Source: Whitmania pigra (Eukaryota; Annelida; Clitellata; Hirudinida; Haemopidae). Taken from it: a stretch of 64,000 nucleotides of DNA. The notes beneath the pieces are model-generated. The model was given only the letters and a program-made list of their open reading frames with translations, did no database searches and had not been told where the DNA came from. Shown in pieces: positions 45,901 through 60,000 of the stretch. Every line of letters begins with the position of its first letter. The first letter of the stretch is position 1. The DNA lies in the NCBI GenBank assembly GCA_021613335.1, contig JAJTWR010000299.1:1101501-1165500 (forward strand), given 5' to 3'. The translations under genes were made by a program, and so were the position numbers.

Positions 45901-48900
45901 GTTTCTTCAGTTCAACTTCTTGGAACTGTGAATGTTTAAAAATACTATAAAATATAAATTATATTAATAAATTACGTACGGTCTAATGGTTAAGACTTCA
46001 TCTCTCATAATGGCATCCCAGATTTTAATCCTATTATGGGGGCACTGTCCTAATCATATCGTTATGCAACAAACATTAATTAGTTTTTATTAATAAATGT
46101 TATTATTAAAATATAATCTGTGTTATAATGCTGCATGTTTTTTTCTACATTTGACTGCATGCTAATAAAAAAAAGCGACATTGAAAATATTATGGGACTA
46201 AATTTGTTTACTTTCTTGAATTTCTCTCTTTCTTCTTCAAGGAATTTTATCTGGGCCCTGTATTCATTGGCAATTGCTTTCTCTTCATCTGTCCATTTAT
46301 CTTCAATCTTCTCCAACATGAAAGCTGGAACAGGAATCTCCTGATACAATGTAAACAATTTTTTTTTCTTTGTAGATGCATGCAAATAAATGCAAGCTTT
46401 GAAAGAAGTATGAAGAACCTTTTTCAGTTCATCCTCCTTCTTAATTTCAAGAACTCCTCCCATCATCATCTCAAGTCCTCGCTCCCTCCAGTTATCCTTC
46501 TTTTCTCTCAATTTTCTCTCCTCATCAATCTTTTTCTCCTCTTCTTGCTTCTTCCACTCTTCTGGAGTCAAAAACTTTTCAACTCTCACCTGGTTTAATT
46601 AAATTATTTTAAATTTACATACTTATATTTTGTCTTTTGTTCTCTTAGAATGGGTTGTCTTATTGAAAACAATAAAGTGTCAGTGATAATCAACATTGAA
46701 ATAAGGTGAATTCAATCATTTTCATTCTGTATTTTAACATAAAGAATACACTACATATATCAAACCAAATATATCATAAATATTTCAAAATATAAGTGAT
46801 AAAATATAGTGATAGAATCATATAAGTGATAAAATATAGTGGTAGAATGTGTTGATTAAAATCTCACAGGAGCATGTAAAATATATGCTCGGAGCTTCTT
46901 GAATAGATCTGCAGATGTCTGTTGATCTGTCTGATTTGGTATGACAATAAGGACATAGGTTTATTGGATATGACAATAAGAAATAATTGACATTTTATTT
47001 TCATAATTCAGGAATTTCCACAGCAATGTTAAATACATAACTAAATAAAAATTTCAAATATAATATGCACATTTTTCAAGAGATACCAAACGAGTTAAGT
47101 TTCAAAGTTACCTCTTCATCTGATGTAAAGAAAAGCAACTCAGGCTTTTCGTAGGTGCTGAGATCAGGATCGACAACAACTTCATTCAAGTTGATGTCTT
47201 TCATGATTTTTCTGATCCTCTGATTTTTCTCCTTGATGCTCAAAATATTCTTCCCTTTCAATGCAAGCATTGCATCAAAGTCTTTGTTGAAGGCCACTTT
47301 AATCCTATGTATTGAATCCTGAATACAACAGAGAAGTGCTGCTGTTGATTTAACATGAAGATTACATTGAATTCTGACATTAAGCTTAAATTGCAATATT
47401 ATTAGTGCATAGCTAATGCATATTGTATTATCAAAATCTTACTTTTAATAGAACGATCTGCTTGATCTTTTGATATTTCGTGCATAATTCAAACTGGTTG
47501 TAAAACAAATCACTCTCTCCTCCAAAGAGACTCCCTTCATAAACAATCATGTATTATTATTGTATGTCAACTTAGAGTTTCGCCCAAATATGCTTGTTGT
47601 GCGGAATTATAAAGCATAACAAACTACTAATCGGATCACATTAATTATTGAAAGTCACTTCGCCATAAGTTTTCTAAACTATAAACTATTAGGTGTCACT
47701 TGAAATTAGATATTTGTAAAATAAAGTAAAATTAAAAATCACCTAGACTTCCACTAAGTGCATTGTGAGACCTCCTCTCAAGCACATTGTCATCCTTTTC
47801 ATAATCATCCTCACTTTTCTGAAATAAACAAACTCACCACATTTTAATTCCTTGGTTCTCATTGAAAGTTATTTAACTTAATAACGATGTCTGATAAGAC
47901 AGATGTAAGACTTCTATTTAGAGACATTATTCATTAGTTATCATCATTTAGGCATTTTAAGCAAATAATACAAAAAATTCTTGCATCACTGTGCTTGGAT
48001 TTCTTGAGGAGGAGGGCATTTTCTCCGATTTTCAATCTCATCTAGAATCAATGCATCAAAGTATGACTTTGATTAAATTCAACAAATTCCTTCAAAAACT
48101 TGCATGTTGTTCTGCAATTTCCACCCTTCTGTGGGCAGAAACAATCTCCAGCTCACGAATTTCTTCACTTCTTCTTTCTCTCAGGGGATAATTGTAGACC
48201 AGAGAATCAGAAAGGAATGCCTGTTGGAAAGACAAAGAGCATTCACATTAAGACAGCTTAATAATTGGGTTAATAATATTTTTAAGGACATAGCCGCCCA
48301 ATGTCGATGCTTATGTTACTTTATAACTGAACATCATGTTGCTGTTACTTAATTAATTAGTTAAAAAATGGCTGCCATATTTCTGTTATAAGTCTGTTTT
48401 AGTGGAAAGCATACCCAGCAACAGTAACCTTTAAAATTGTGTGGTTTATTTTTAATGCTATTATTTTAGGTAATGCGTTCTTTAATATTACATACATGTT
48501 TTAATATTACATCCAAGTGAATGTTTTCTTGTAGAGTGTTGCTTTTTTAATGGTGACTTCAATTAAACATAAAATAATCCAGCTGACCTTGATGCCTCTC
48601 CCCTTGATGTGCATTTCATCCCAGCACTCCTTCTTGATGAGGTTCACCAGTCGTTTCTTGTGTTTGTTTTCTTGCTCTCGTTCGTCTTTCATCTGCTCAG
48701 TTTTAAACCCTCGAGTTTATCGAGATAATATGACTTGAATTTGAATTTGTTTATTCACAAGATTAAATTTTAGGCAAATAAGATCAAATTTGACAAGTTA
48801 AGTTTGGCTGTTCCTAAGCTATCTCGAAATTGCAAATTTTGCATCATCTTTAAAATCATCAGCATTAGTAAACAAGCAGCATTGTAGCCGCACTGCATTA

Positions 48901-51900
48901 GTGGATTTATTTCTTATCTCGGATTTGTTTTCTTTTGTTTGAATGCATTTGTTTACGACAAAAAGAACATTAAGTTCGAGCAGCATTTTTCAGCTCCTAG
49001 TGCTCATTTTTAACTGCTGTGAGTACTCAGAGGTTAAAATGAAAGGAGAATCACTCATCTACTTTAACAATTACATATTCAACAATATCTGACATTTACA
49101 AACATTTTATAATAACATTTTCAAAATAGTTCAAGGTTTAATTAAGTAACCTTTTGGACTTCAGCCTCACAAATAGCTTGGGAAAGTTTCTGTTCATCAA
49201 CATCCAGATCGAATTCACGGAGGGGAATTTTCTCAAGTCCTTCCAATTCTTCATTTTCCTTCATCATCTTCTTCAACTGATTGAGTTTAATAACAAGCAA
49301 TATTTATCTTAGAGCAATATTTTTGGTCTTTCGTTTTGTTAATCTTGTAAAACTAGTAAAATTTTCCAAAATTTAAGCCTTACCTCTCTCCTCAGTTGTG
49401 TGATTCTGGTCCTCAGGAGCATCTTGAAATTGCTGCAAGTAAACTCTTCATCTTCCAGAGCCTAATACATCAGATCAAATTAGATGCACTTTTGGACAGC
49501 CGTAATGCAACCACATTCAAGCTTATTGTTACCATAGCATATGTTTATAAACTAGTTTGTCCATGGATAGTACAAATGGAATGACTTTTTTGTTTAAAAA
49601 AGCAAATGATTACTGACATGCAAAGGACACTTATAATTGTGTACTTGAATTTGACAAGCAACAATACAAATGCATTACATCTTGCTTTGTGATGAAAACA
49701 GTGTATATGAAGACGTACATCCCTACACAGAGTAAACAAATGCTATTCCTTAAATTTGAGCCTAATTCCAACCTCAAAACATCTTTTCTGGAACCACGGC
49801 ATACCGGGATCTGGTCTTTGATAACTGGGTGAATATATTTCATCGTTCTGAATAGCTTTTTTTATTTCTTCTATAACTTGAGTTTTGTCAATAGTGCCCT
49901 ATTAATAAGGATTAACTGGTTGATTAAAACATTTGATGCATGATTCTTAATAATCTGGAAAGGTAAAGTGTCCTATTAGAGAAATAGCAGACTCATAGAT
50001 GTTGTGAAAAAACTCCTAAGTGAAATACATTTCCATGACATAAGACAGGACGATTACAAGAAATTGTTTTCATTATTTATCTAAGTAAAATTTTCAAGGT
50101 TTATCAGAAAATAAAACTAAAGTTAAGCTTAATTTGAGGCTATTTTTAAAATTTTTAAACAGATTCAAATTAGATGCCACTGATGTTGCAAAATGAAAAA
50201 AATTTACAAAAAAAACTCCTAAAGTAAACTCCTCCAATTTGAACTGATGTTATCAAAATTATCTTATATTAATGTAAATTCATCCTGACCAATTTTGGAA
50301 TAATGTTTATTAAGTCTTCAGATGAAATGGAAACAAGTCTCCCAAACTCCATTTGCTCGTTGTGCCGATTCTGTTTTATCGAGTGTATCAAGGAGGCTTG
50401 GTTTTTCGTTGAAGTAAAAAATTCACCTTCAGTGTTTTTCATTCCTCTGTAAATTAACATGTACAATTTTAGCAGGGATCCTTTCATCATTTAGAATATA
50501 TTTATATCACAACTTAACTGACAATTCAATGCAGCAGAAAACCTTGCTGTATCCTGAACAGGCTACATACTGGTTACCAAGTGACATAGCCATGGCATTT
50601 ATGCCATTACTCCAAAAGTTAACACAAGATACAGACCACAGAACTTCCTGAAAAATTTACTAAAGAATTAGTTCATTTCATTTCATTAGTTTTTTAATTG
50701 TTGCAAAACATTTCTGTCAAGCATTTTTTCATTATAAGCTCTAATCAATTATTTATTTATTAAATATTTTTAGTGCTTAATTGAAATAAGAACTTTTAAT
50801 TCTTAATTCAATTATGAATATTTAACCATGAATCTGTAGAAAGGGTATCAACAATAATATCAAAAAGAAATTCTCACAGTAGATTCCACATCATAAACTT
50901 TGAATGCACCATCTTGTCCACAGGAAAACATTAATTGTTCATCAAATGATAACCCCAAACTAGTTCCTAATAGCTTATGACTTCCATATTTCTTCCACAC
51001 CTTTAACTCAGACACATACTCCTCCTCCTAAAAAATGTTTAACATTTAACAGCATTAAACTTACTTAAAGCAAACTGTAAAATCATACTTTGTTTTCTGG
51101 GAAAGTGAACTGAGTAAAAACTATGCTCTCTTTTTTCTCTTTCATAGTTGAGAGCTGGAAGAGTAATTATAAAACAGAAGTAAGTCATCAACATTTTACA
51201 CTAATTAGTTGAATTTTAAAACAAAACAGGCAAAGGTTTACCTTTCGACGTTGCACATTAACACTGACCCTTCTCGACTTCATAGATTCTGTCATTATAG
51301 CCTAAAACAAAATGGTTAATTTTGAGATACATTTTCATGATTTTAATATTAATAAATGAAGCTAACCATAGTTTCTCTCCTAGGAAGATGTTCACTGGTC
51401 TTTGGTGATAAAAGAGACATGTCTACCTCTTCATCGAACTGAGTTGTGTCGGCTTCAGATGAACCAGAGGTTTTGTAGGATGTCTAATTATAACCAATTT
51501 TAGATCTATCAAGCATACTGAGATCGATAAGATCTATCAGACAAGGTCATGAAACAATTTCTCATTATAACATAATTCTTTATTTATTAAAATAAAGTTA
51601 AAATAAGCATTTTATTCCAACAGCTAGCATCACCATTCCATATCCGATAATAAAATGAATGAAGCGTGATATATTATTAATAGTGGGCATTAATTAAGTC
51701 CAATATTTCACAAATTGTGGTTTTGAAAAATAAACCTTTAAGCTGTCATAGTTGTCTACTTTGTAGCTTATTATGGTAGAGTTTGTATGAAAGAATGCAA
51801 CTTTATCAACACCCAATACCGCCAAATCAATTGCGGGGCTTGGTAGCGGGCAAGTCACCTTGTTTGTCATTTCATTCTTGAATTTATACTGTTTCGTCAG

Positions 51901-54900
51901 CATGTAGTCAGACTCTTGATGAAAAAAGAATTGTGAATGCAAATCTTCAATAGTAGCTAACAACTTTTTAACTCACTCTTTGAAAGCCAATCTTTATCAT
52001 AGGCTGAGAGAGTGACATATTGCTGGTTTCCACTTTCACTCAATATTCCTAGGCTGTATTTTTTGTCCGTCTCAAACGTCGATAGAGCTTTTACTTCTCC
52101 TGCAACTTCTAAAATATTCCGGTTTGGAAAATTCAATTAAAAAAACTAGTTGACTAAGGTATAGTAGAACATACAACATCGGAAGACAAACCAAGATATC
52201 CAATTGTATTGAAATTTTGTGATGGAATCCCATTGTTAATAAATACATGACCATCTTCATAACCAACCACAAAATATTTTCCACCTTTAAAGAATCTAAA
52301 AATTATGTTATTAAGACATATAAACAACTGAGCTTTTATCAAACAAAATCTAAAAGCTAATCAAAGCTTCAATATGAAATTTACTTGATACTTTTAACAG
52401 GCAATACATGAATTTTTAGCACAAGCAACCATTTCGGGTCATCAAAGTTCGCAAAAAGACCCAAATAAACATATCCAGAGGTGGTTCCAACCGCCACCAA
52501 GTTTAGGAGACCACTCACACCCATCGATGTCACCTGAATTGAATGAAATGCAATGCTGCTGACATTTCAAGATCACCAAGGAATAAAGAAATTCTAACAT
52601 TAGTTCTTGCTTTTACTCTGAGGCTAGATAATAAACTTCCATCAGAGTTCCAAACATTCAACAGTCCTGAACTTTTCAGTGTCTAATGATTAACGAAATT
52701 AAAAAATTGATGTTTGATTTGATTTAACATTTTTAAAATAAATTTCGTAATTATTCTGAATGCAAAACTAATATTTTTATATAATGAGCTAATTTTTAAA
52801 CCAATTAACTTTTCTAGGCACAACAAGAAATAAATACAACACAGATAAGCTAATAAAGTAATAAAATGAGTCTTTTTCTAAGAAGGACTTCAAAACACAG
52901 GACATGTTTGACAACTTACAACATAGGTTGGAGTAACAACTGGAAGTACTCCCACAGCAATGATGAGAGAATTCTCAAAGCTAAACAGCTCCATAATTTT
53001 TTTTGGATTGTTCAAATAAGAAATCAAAAGGCTTCCCTTAAAATTAGAAAGATATTTTTAACTTTGTAATTCTGTGCAATAAATTAAAACAATAATCTCT
53101 AATGAGTCAGCAAAACATATTTTACTCATATTGCATCTCTGCAATGTTGCCCTAGTTTGTAACAATGTATACTTTAATATGTTTTAATATAATGCACAAT
53201 TTCAAATGCAAATATTATAAATATAAATTAATTTTATATCACATATTACTTCCTCTGTGCCAATGTACATCTTTCCTTGTGAGGGAAGGAGAGTAATGCT
53301 TGATATTGTCTGATTCAATGGCACCATGTCAATCACTTTGCACATGGCAATGCCCACCAACTCATAGAATCTCAAAACTCCATCATCACCTCCAACCACT
53401 AAAAGCTTCTTGTAAATGGCCACACTTTTAATGTGCTTCGGAGAAATTTCCAAACCAGATCCTACTTCTAATGATGCTAAAGAACAAAGCAAACTATTGA
53501 ATCACTGTTAAGTTCCTCTGATGAGCTGAATAAGACGCAATTCTAATCAAACAATTAATACTGATATTATAATAATTTCCCTTTTTCAGTTAATAGGTGA
53601 TAAAAAGGATTGTGTTTTTACATTTGTTGTTAAAACAACAGTCGCACATGTTTACAACAAGCATGCTTTGAAAATGAGAAAGCACCTATGATGCTTAAGG
53701 CATCACAAAAAAAATTAGTTTTCCATCATTTAGAAATTTAAGTAATTTAATTAAATGCCTTGAAACACTAATTTTAGCATGGAAACTGTAAGAACAAATC
53801 CTAGAAATTAATTTAGAAATTCCAAAAATTTTGTGTGACTTACTATCATCAAAGGTCAGAGGAACAACTGCATTTTTATCAACATTAACCTGAAGCAAAT
53901 TGAAGCACTCAACACTTAATGTGATTGCAATAAATCTAAAAAAAAAAACCAAATTAAAACTCATTAACTCTAAAAAGTTCTCCTTGCTGGCAACCAATAA
54001 AAAGTATTCCCTCAGGTGACCAGCACATTGTATTTGCAGTTGGTTTTGTTGCAGATTTTAAGTCTTCTTCAAATTCTTCAAGTTCTTCTCCCATCAAATT
54101 AACAATGCATGACCTGATAACATAAACATAACATGATCTGAGAATGACTTTGTGACATATGATTAATTGGTTTCTTTCAAAGCCTTTTCAAAACTTTGTC
54201 ACAATAAATTTTTATAATTAATTACTTGGCCATGTAAAAGCAAGTCAATTAATTTTAACTTTACCAGAGAGAGTATAAAGAGGGTATCAGAGAACAAAAT
54301 TAAAACCAGTTACATCAAATGAGAAGGGCATCCAAGTTTATGAATTGAATGATTGAATGAAGATTTTACAACTCAGATTATGATTATATTATTAGATTAA
54401 AGTATAAAAAATTGCTCCTATCATTCTACCTTGGAAGATTTAGCAATGATTGTATGAAATCATTGGCTGAATAACCAGACAAGATCGAATATTCTTCTAA
54501 GAGACTTTTTTCACCGGTCTTAATGTTTGGCAACAAAATATTCCTGCATATTAAGATGGTTATAATTATTGAATTTGTATGACAAAAAAATGCTGTACAA
54601 GTAGAGTTAACCTTTTCATAACTGTCTCACTTAAGGTCCAAATTGTTAATTCTTTGTCTGAACACATTACAATCTGTTTCACATTCACAGGATTAAACAT
54701 AAGCATGTAATTGTTACTATGAGCAACTTTACAGGAATACATCTTAATTCCTTCTGGGAATTTCCTGTGATAAATAATATATAGTTTCTAAGTCAAATAT
54801 ATAAATATTACGTTAAGTTTTGTTATATGTGACACACCAAATTATAAGCTCATCCGTGGGAATTCCAGATATGCTGGCAAGAAGATTTACAGAAGAAAAC

Positions 54901-55434
54901 TCGAGTGATGGATATCCTAAAACTTCACTTTCTCCTTAAAAACAAAAACCAATCCCAAAATCATTGTAAGCGTTACATCATTCAAAAACCAATATACCTC
55001 TGAGCTCAGTCATAACTTCAAAATTTGGATATTTAATTATGCAAATCTTGGCATTTGGAATGTTTTCTGAATAGGCAAAGATGGGCATAGTCTTATGGGT
55101 CGCGAAAGAACCTATGCCATTTTCTACATTTGAAAAATAGATATTTGTTCCGTCTTCGCTAAAAAATTTGAGGTGATTGTCGCATTTGATGCATCCAACT
55201 CCATCGACCATATATTCTATACGTCCGCCATCGTAGGAATTTATCCAGCTGTTAATAAGTTCATATGTTCTCAACAAAACGCAGACATTCAAAAACCGTA
55301 AGTGCTACTTTAAATTGGAAGAAGATATGCTAGATTGCTCTTCTTTGCCAGTGGCTAGTAAATATTTTAAAAAATGCCATTGACATATAAATCATGAATA
55401 ACATTTAAAATAAATTACTCACATAGTTTTTCAT
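42953..55434 (-). CDS. CFAP43: CFAP43-like WD-repeat and coiled-coil axonemal protein
   Basis: First coding exon is only 12 nt (ATG at 55,434, donor at 55,422); the second starts at 55,304 in matching phase. The N-terminal half (to about 50,270) gives WD/beta-propeller text: INSYDGGRIEYM, IFAYSENIPNAKICIIKYPN, DELIIWKFPEGIKMYSCKVA, MCSDKELTIWTLSE, MCWSPEGILFIGCQQGELF, FFKGGKYFVVGYEDGHVFINN. The C-terminal half is charged coiled coil (for example VEKFLTPEEWKKQEEEKK at about 46,585), ending ...EIKSLKEEIESLKTKTFPML and a TGA at 42,953. This two-part plan and the N-terminal sequence fit CFAP43; CFAP44 is built alike and is the main alternative. In known systems the pair forms a tether/tether-head complex regulating inner-arm dynein in motile axonemes and is needed for sperm flagella. 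About 40 exons, introns 50-700 bp. Many internal boundaries were not individually fixed. Confidence 0.78.
44789..44884. repeat. Three perfect 32-bp tandem copies in a CFAP43-like intron
   Basis: The unit begins TATACAAATGGTTTAGAAAA and ends CGCATATGGCAC; three identical copies occupy 44,789-44,820, 44,821-44,852 and 44,853-44,884, followed by the first 9 bp of a fourth. Confidence 0.97.
44885..45008. repeat. Pentanucleotide ATATC/ACATC and CAA microsatellite
   Basis: ATATC, ACATC and ATACC units to about 44,977, then AACAACAACAGCAGC and CAA units. It directly abuts the 32-bp tandem copies. Confidence 0.95.
45975..46045 (+). pseudogene. tRNA-Glu-like sequence (decayed tRNA or tRNA-derived SINE)
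   Basis: GGTCTAATGGTTAAGA matches the D-arm/A-box of tRNA-Glu. ATCTCTCAT sits where the CTC anticodon loop would be, and AGATTTTAATCCTATTAT stands where the T-arm/B-box should be, with spacing as in the tRNA. The acceptor stem does not pair, so this is not a working tRNA. Antisense to the CFAP43-like gene, in an intron. Confidence 0.5.
46788..46848. repeat. Two copies of a ~29-bp AT-rich unit
   Basis: ATATAAGTGATAAAATATAG followed by TG(A/G)TAGAAT occurs twice in direct succession in a CFAP43-like intron. Confidence 0.85.
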
Positions 55435-55779
55435 CGCTCATATTTGTTCGATGACCTAAGTCAAAAATTACAAAAAAAAGTGTATCCTCAAACGTTGCTA
55501 TGGCAACAGACGCAAAAGTTTACATTTGAAATGTAAGTTCGGACGTTATGAGGACGGTGCACTCAAGCTATTTCCTTCTGAATTGCTGCCTCAAATGTTT
55601 TGTTTGATTTAAAAAAAATAAAATTACTTGTATAAATGTTAAGGAGCCTTAAGGAGATTATTTTTTACAAAAATAACAATTTGGTGTGCATCTAATATTT
55701 TATCTCTTAATGTTAAGAAAACTGTTCACATGTTATTTCATAAACAAAAAAATATAATATAATATAATTGGACAACCAC

Positions 55780-56585
55780 CACATTCATATTAGCGACTAT
55801 ACTATCTCGTGTTGACAAATGTAAATTTCTTGGAATCATCATTGACCAACATCTTACTTTCAAACCACATATTCAATATCTTATCAGCGAGATTTCAAAG
55901 AACATCGGAATTACGTCCTATATCCTTATTACCTCGTCGTTATACTATTCCTTCATATTTCCACATATAAATTATTGTAGTTATCTATCCTACCTGCTTC
56001 CCCTACTTAAACTCCAAAAAGGATATATTCGTATTGCTTTCCACCTACCTTACAACTCTCATACTGACCATTTTTTTCAAAGAACTTAAGATTCTTAAAG
56101 TATGCCATTATTAGCCACCGCCATACCGGCATCTTTATGTACAAGCTTGACCATCACATGCTTCTTTACTTATATAATGAACATTTTGTAACTCACTCAC
56201 TACTACATTCTTATACACTACGATCCATTCCCTCATACAAATCATCCTTTGCCAGATCCAACACACTACTTCATTCCATCACAAGCTCGGGTTCTAAAAC
56301 GTATTCAAAAATTCCAGCATTCACTATTTTTCAGACAAACTTATCTTATTGTAAAAGCATGCTCAAAGGCTTCACTATTGATTCGCCATCATTTCTATAA
56401 AATCTCGTTCATGTTCACTCTCCGTCCACAAATAATAGACCCATAGTCACAATTCAATGCTTTTTAATTATGGTTGCTCAGAAAACGAGATACTAATCTC
56501 TTAGGATCTTTGAGCGGGTACAATTTTGTTTTTCTTTATATTTATGTTGTTCATTTCTTTTTCTGTTCAATAAAGGAATAAACAA
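55780..56585 (+). pseudogene. LINE reverse-transcriptase fragment between the CFAP43-like and SLC26 genes
   Basis: Translation in mixed frames gives KFLGIIIDQHLTFKPHI (55,830), LISEISKNIGIT, SYLLPLLKLQKGYIRIAF and, after frame breaks, [12 protein letters not shown] (56,131). These are the ordered C-terminal RT motifs of CR1/I-type LINEs. It ends near AATAAAGGAATAAAC (about 56,570), probably its own 3' end. Same family as 39,845-40,275. Confidence 0.82.
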
Positions 56586-57002
56586 ATTTCAGCATCTATG
56601 GAGCAGTCCAAATGATTATAGGTAACGTCAAGAACCCTGGGGAAAGTCAGGCTCCGAATTGTGACGAGGTGAAGCTTAATTCAAAAGAAACAAATAGACT
56701 AAGTTTCTGACTTTTGGAATGGGAGCATGAAATTTTCCAACCAGGAATCACTATAATTTCTGACAACGTCTGATGTAAGACTCTGATGTGAGATTGTCGA
56801 AAATTTGTGACATGTTTGGGATATCTAATTTCAAAAGTATCAAAAGCCTTTAATAAGTAAAACCAAAACAAAACCGAAATTAAATATACATAATCATAAA
56901 CACAACAAACAAAATGAACTGCTAGTAATTTTAACTTTAACATGAAGTCAAAAACTTTAGACATTGAAAATAACGATTGATTCAAAAGAGAGTGATTCAT
57001 AA

Positions 57003-60000
57003 TCAAAGCAAATAAATGAACGTTAATTTCACTTCGATTTCACCTTTGACATCTACTACGTCATTAATTATCTGCAAGTAAAAAAGAACGTGTAAAAATA
57101 TGTGTTCAATTTAAATTGATAAAATTTAATTCGTTGCAAAGTTACTGAATATTGGCTTAGAAAATATATTGGCTTACAAAACGCGTTTCACCGACCGATC
57201 CCTCATGATGGCCACGACAGCGTCGTGAACAGTTAAAAATATGTCGGCGTTTGTCAACTTTTCTAACTTCATGGATTTCTTGAGGTTTTCGTAAACCCAT
57301 TCTGAAACAAATAAAACAGTGTATATGACATGAATAGATTAAATAATAAAACTAACCAGTGCAAGACGCGAGAGTAACCGTCACCTTCTTAGCTTTGGAA
57401 TCAACTATAACCTGAAAACTTGGCTTTCTTACATTTTACAATAAAATATTATAACATTTATTATATGTTTATCTCAGTGTGACCTGAGACCGTAATTTGT
57501 CTGCTTCGAAATTATGTCAAATGTTTTGTACTGACAAATGATCGACATTTCTTTAAATTGTTAATTCGCGGATGCGTCGCATACTACCTGATTGATTGCT
57601 GCTATGCCATCGACATCAATGAAGGAGATGAGGCCACAGTCAAGGATTAGATCCGTGAATGCAGTTCGATTGTTACTGTTGTCTGCCTACAAAACAATTT
57701 AACTCCACTTCTTCAGATTTTCGTAATTTTTTAGTTTATTTTCAGTAAATTTAATCGTATGATTAAACGCAACAGCAAGAAGGAATGTCACTGCTCAGAT
57801 AATAAATGAATTTGATAGCTAAAATTACCGAATAATTACGGAATTGAACTCCGTAACGAATTTTTATGTGACACCCAAGTTAATTACCCAACTCGAGATT
57901 ATCTGACTCACTTCTGTTCCCTGCTTGGCCTGAATTTTTGCGGGACAGCAAGTAACAACATCGCTGCTTACTTCGAACAAGCTATTAACTTTTTCCGTGA
58001 AGTAACCCGAGTTGGCGTAATAGAGAGGTGCAGCGAAACTAACGATTTTAATTCCTTCGATCTCTTTGGCCTGGCGTATGAAAGTGAGAGTTACAATGGA
58101 TTCGAGCAATGCTTAATATTGCCTTCATTACGTTTGAGAACTGTTCGATGTCTTGATAGCATTCAGTCCCTTGTACATTTCCCAATGTCTGAATTTTGGG
58201 TCTGTCAAATGATATGACATAATTTTCATTTTTGTGACAACGCCTTTAAAGTGATAAAATAATAACTTTGTCCTCCAAAGAACGGACAACAGGGCCACAA
58301 CAAATCCGACGAGAAGTCCCAGTTCCACGTCTGACAAAATCACCGCCAAGCAGGTCACGATCCAGACCAACTGCAAATTAAATAATAAATTAATTAAATG
58401 AAACATTCATCCTTTCATTAGCATTTTATGAATACTGCTTGCTATTACAATATTAATAATCTCTGGGTCACGTTGTGAAGATATAATTTTTTAACTGTGA
58501 TTTGTAGTTCTATTTTAAATGAGAACTTCCTAGAAAATATGACATTATCATTAACTTTGTCGTCTAAAATAAATAACTGAGCTGTACCGCATCATATTTA
58601 GAGACTTTAGTGAGATATTTCAAGTCCGTAACTTGCAAAAATATTCCCTTCAAATTGACGATGATTATGGCAGCAAGGACACACTGAAAAGAGGGCCATG
58701 AACGATATAATTTTTGTATTACAATTTCTCTCCATTATTCAATGTCGATCATTTATGTATTACATTTCACTTTTTAGTTATATCTGAAATAATCTTGAAC
58801 CACTTAAAATTATAGCGAATGACCTGATGCCAAATACTTTTTAATTATACTTCTTCATTTATACGATAAATACATAAAATTGTGTCATAACATCTAAAGT
58901 GAATGTTTATCTCAATAATACGTTTGGTAATTCCCTGAACAGTGGTCCCACAGCCAGAATGACCACGAGAAGAAGAATGCAAGAGATGAGACCAGCCACC
59001 TTCAAAGTACGATGTTCAATTTATTAGTTGAGATTGATTTTATTCCTGTTAAATATTATTAATGTAAGCAAACTAATGTAAAATAAGTCGAATGAAAGTA
59101 GAATATCGTATAAAATATTATCAAACTACATATCCTAATGAGGAAATAAGCATAAAGTATCTTAAAGTACATTTGTTTTCAATTTTAAAACTGTAGTCAC
59201 AATTGACCTGGGTCTTTCCTCCAGCAGAATATTGAACGTAGCTTCTGGAAAGAGATGCGGTGCCAACATAACAATTGAGGGGGGCGCACACCATATTTGT
59301 CACTCCATAAGCCAATAGCTCCTGGTTGGAATCAACTTCGTATTTCTGAAGGTTTGAAAAGAGCTTTGCCATAGATATGCTGATGATGAAAGAAACCAGA
59401 GCAATCGTCAGGGCGTCGACAAACTTGCTTGGCATGATGGAAAAGTTGGGTGTTTGAGGAGATGGAAAGCTACAACGTCAGAGTTCATTTTTTAGTTAAC
59501 ATTTGCTGTTGCCGTATTTTGAATCGCTTAAACACAGGTTTAGGATTTTTAATAGGAGAGTATATTAAATTGTTTTGAATTGACCGAAACAAAACAAAGT
59601 TCAATCACCCTTGAGGAATGTGTCCAACCACTTTCATGTTAAAAACGTCAGGACTTGAGAACTTGAAGAAGTACGAAATGGCAGTACCCACAATCAACTG
59701 TTTTTAAAACAAGGAGTTTGAGCGATGCGAATTTGATGAGTGTCATGTAATATTAATTCGTTATACCGACTCACCAGCAGAAACTCAGAAGGCAGAGGCA
59801 TTTTAATGTACGGTTTAACCCTTGGGTTGATCCATTTTTGCGAGCAATAAAGAATTACGCAGCATATGAGACTCATGACCACAGCTGCGGGATTTGTTCT
59901 TCCAATTCTTTCAAAGAATCTTTTGTAGGTCTACCTTAGAAGCATTCGCGAATAAATAGAAGTTTTAAATGGATTTCAACAAATGAAATAAATGCCGCAC

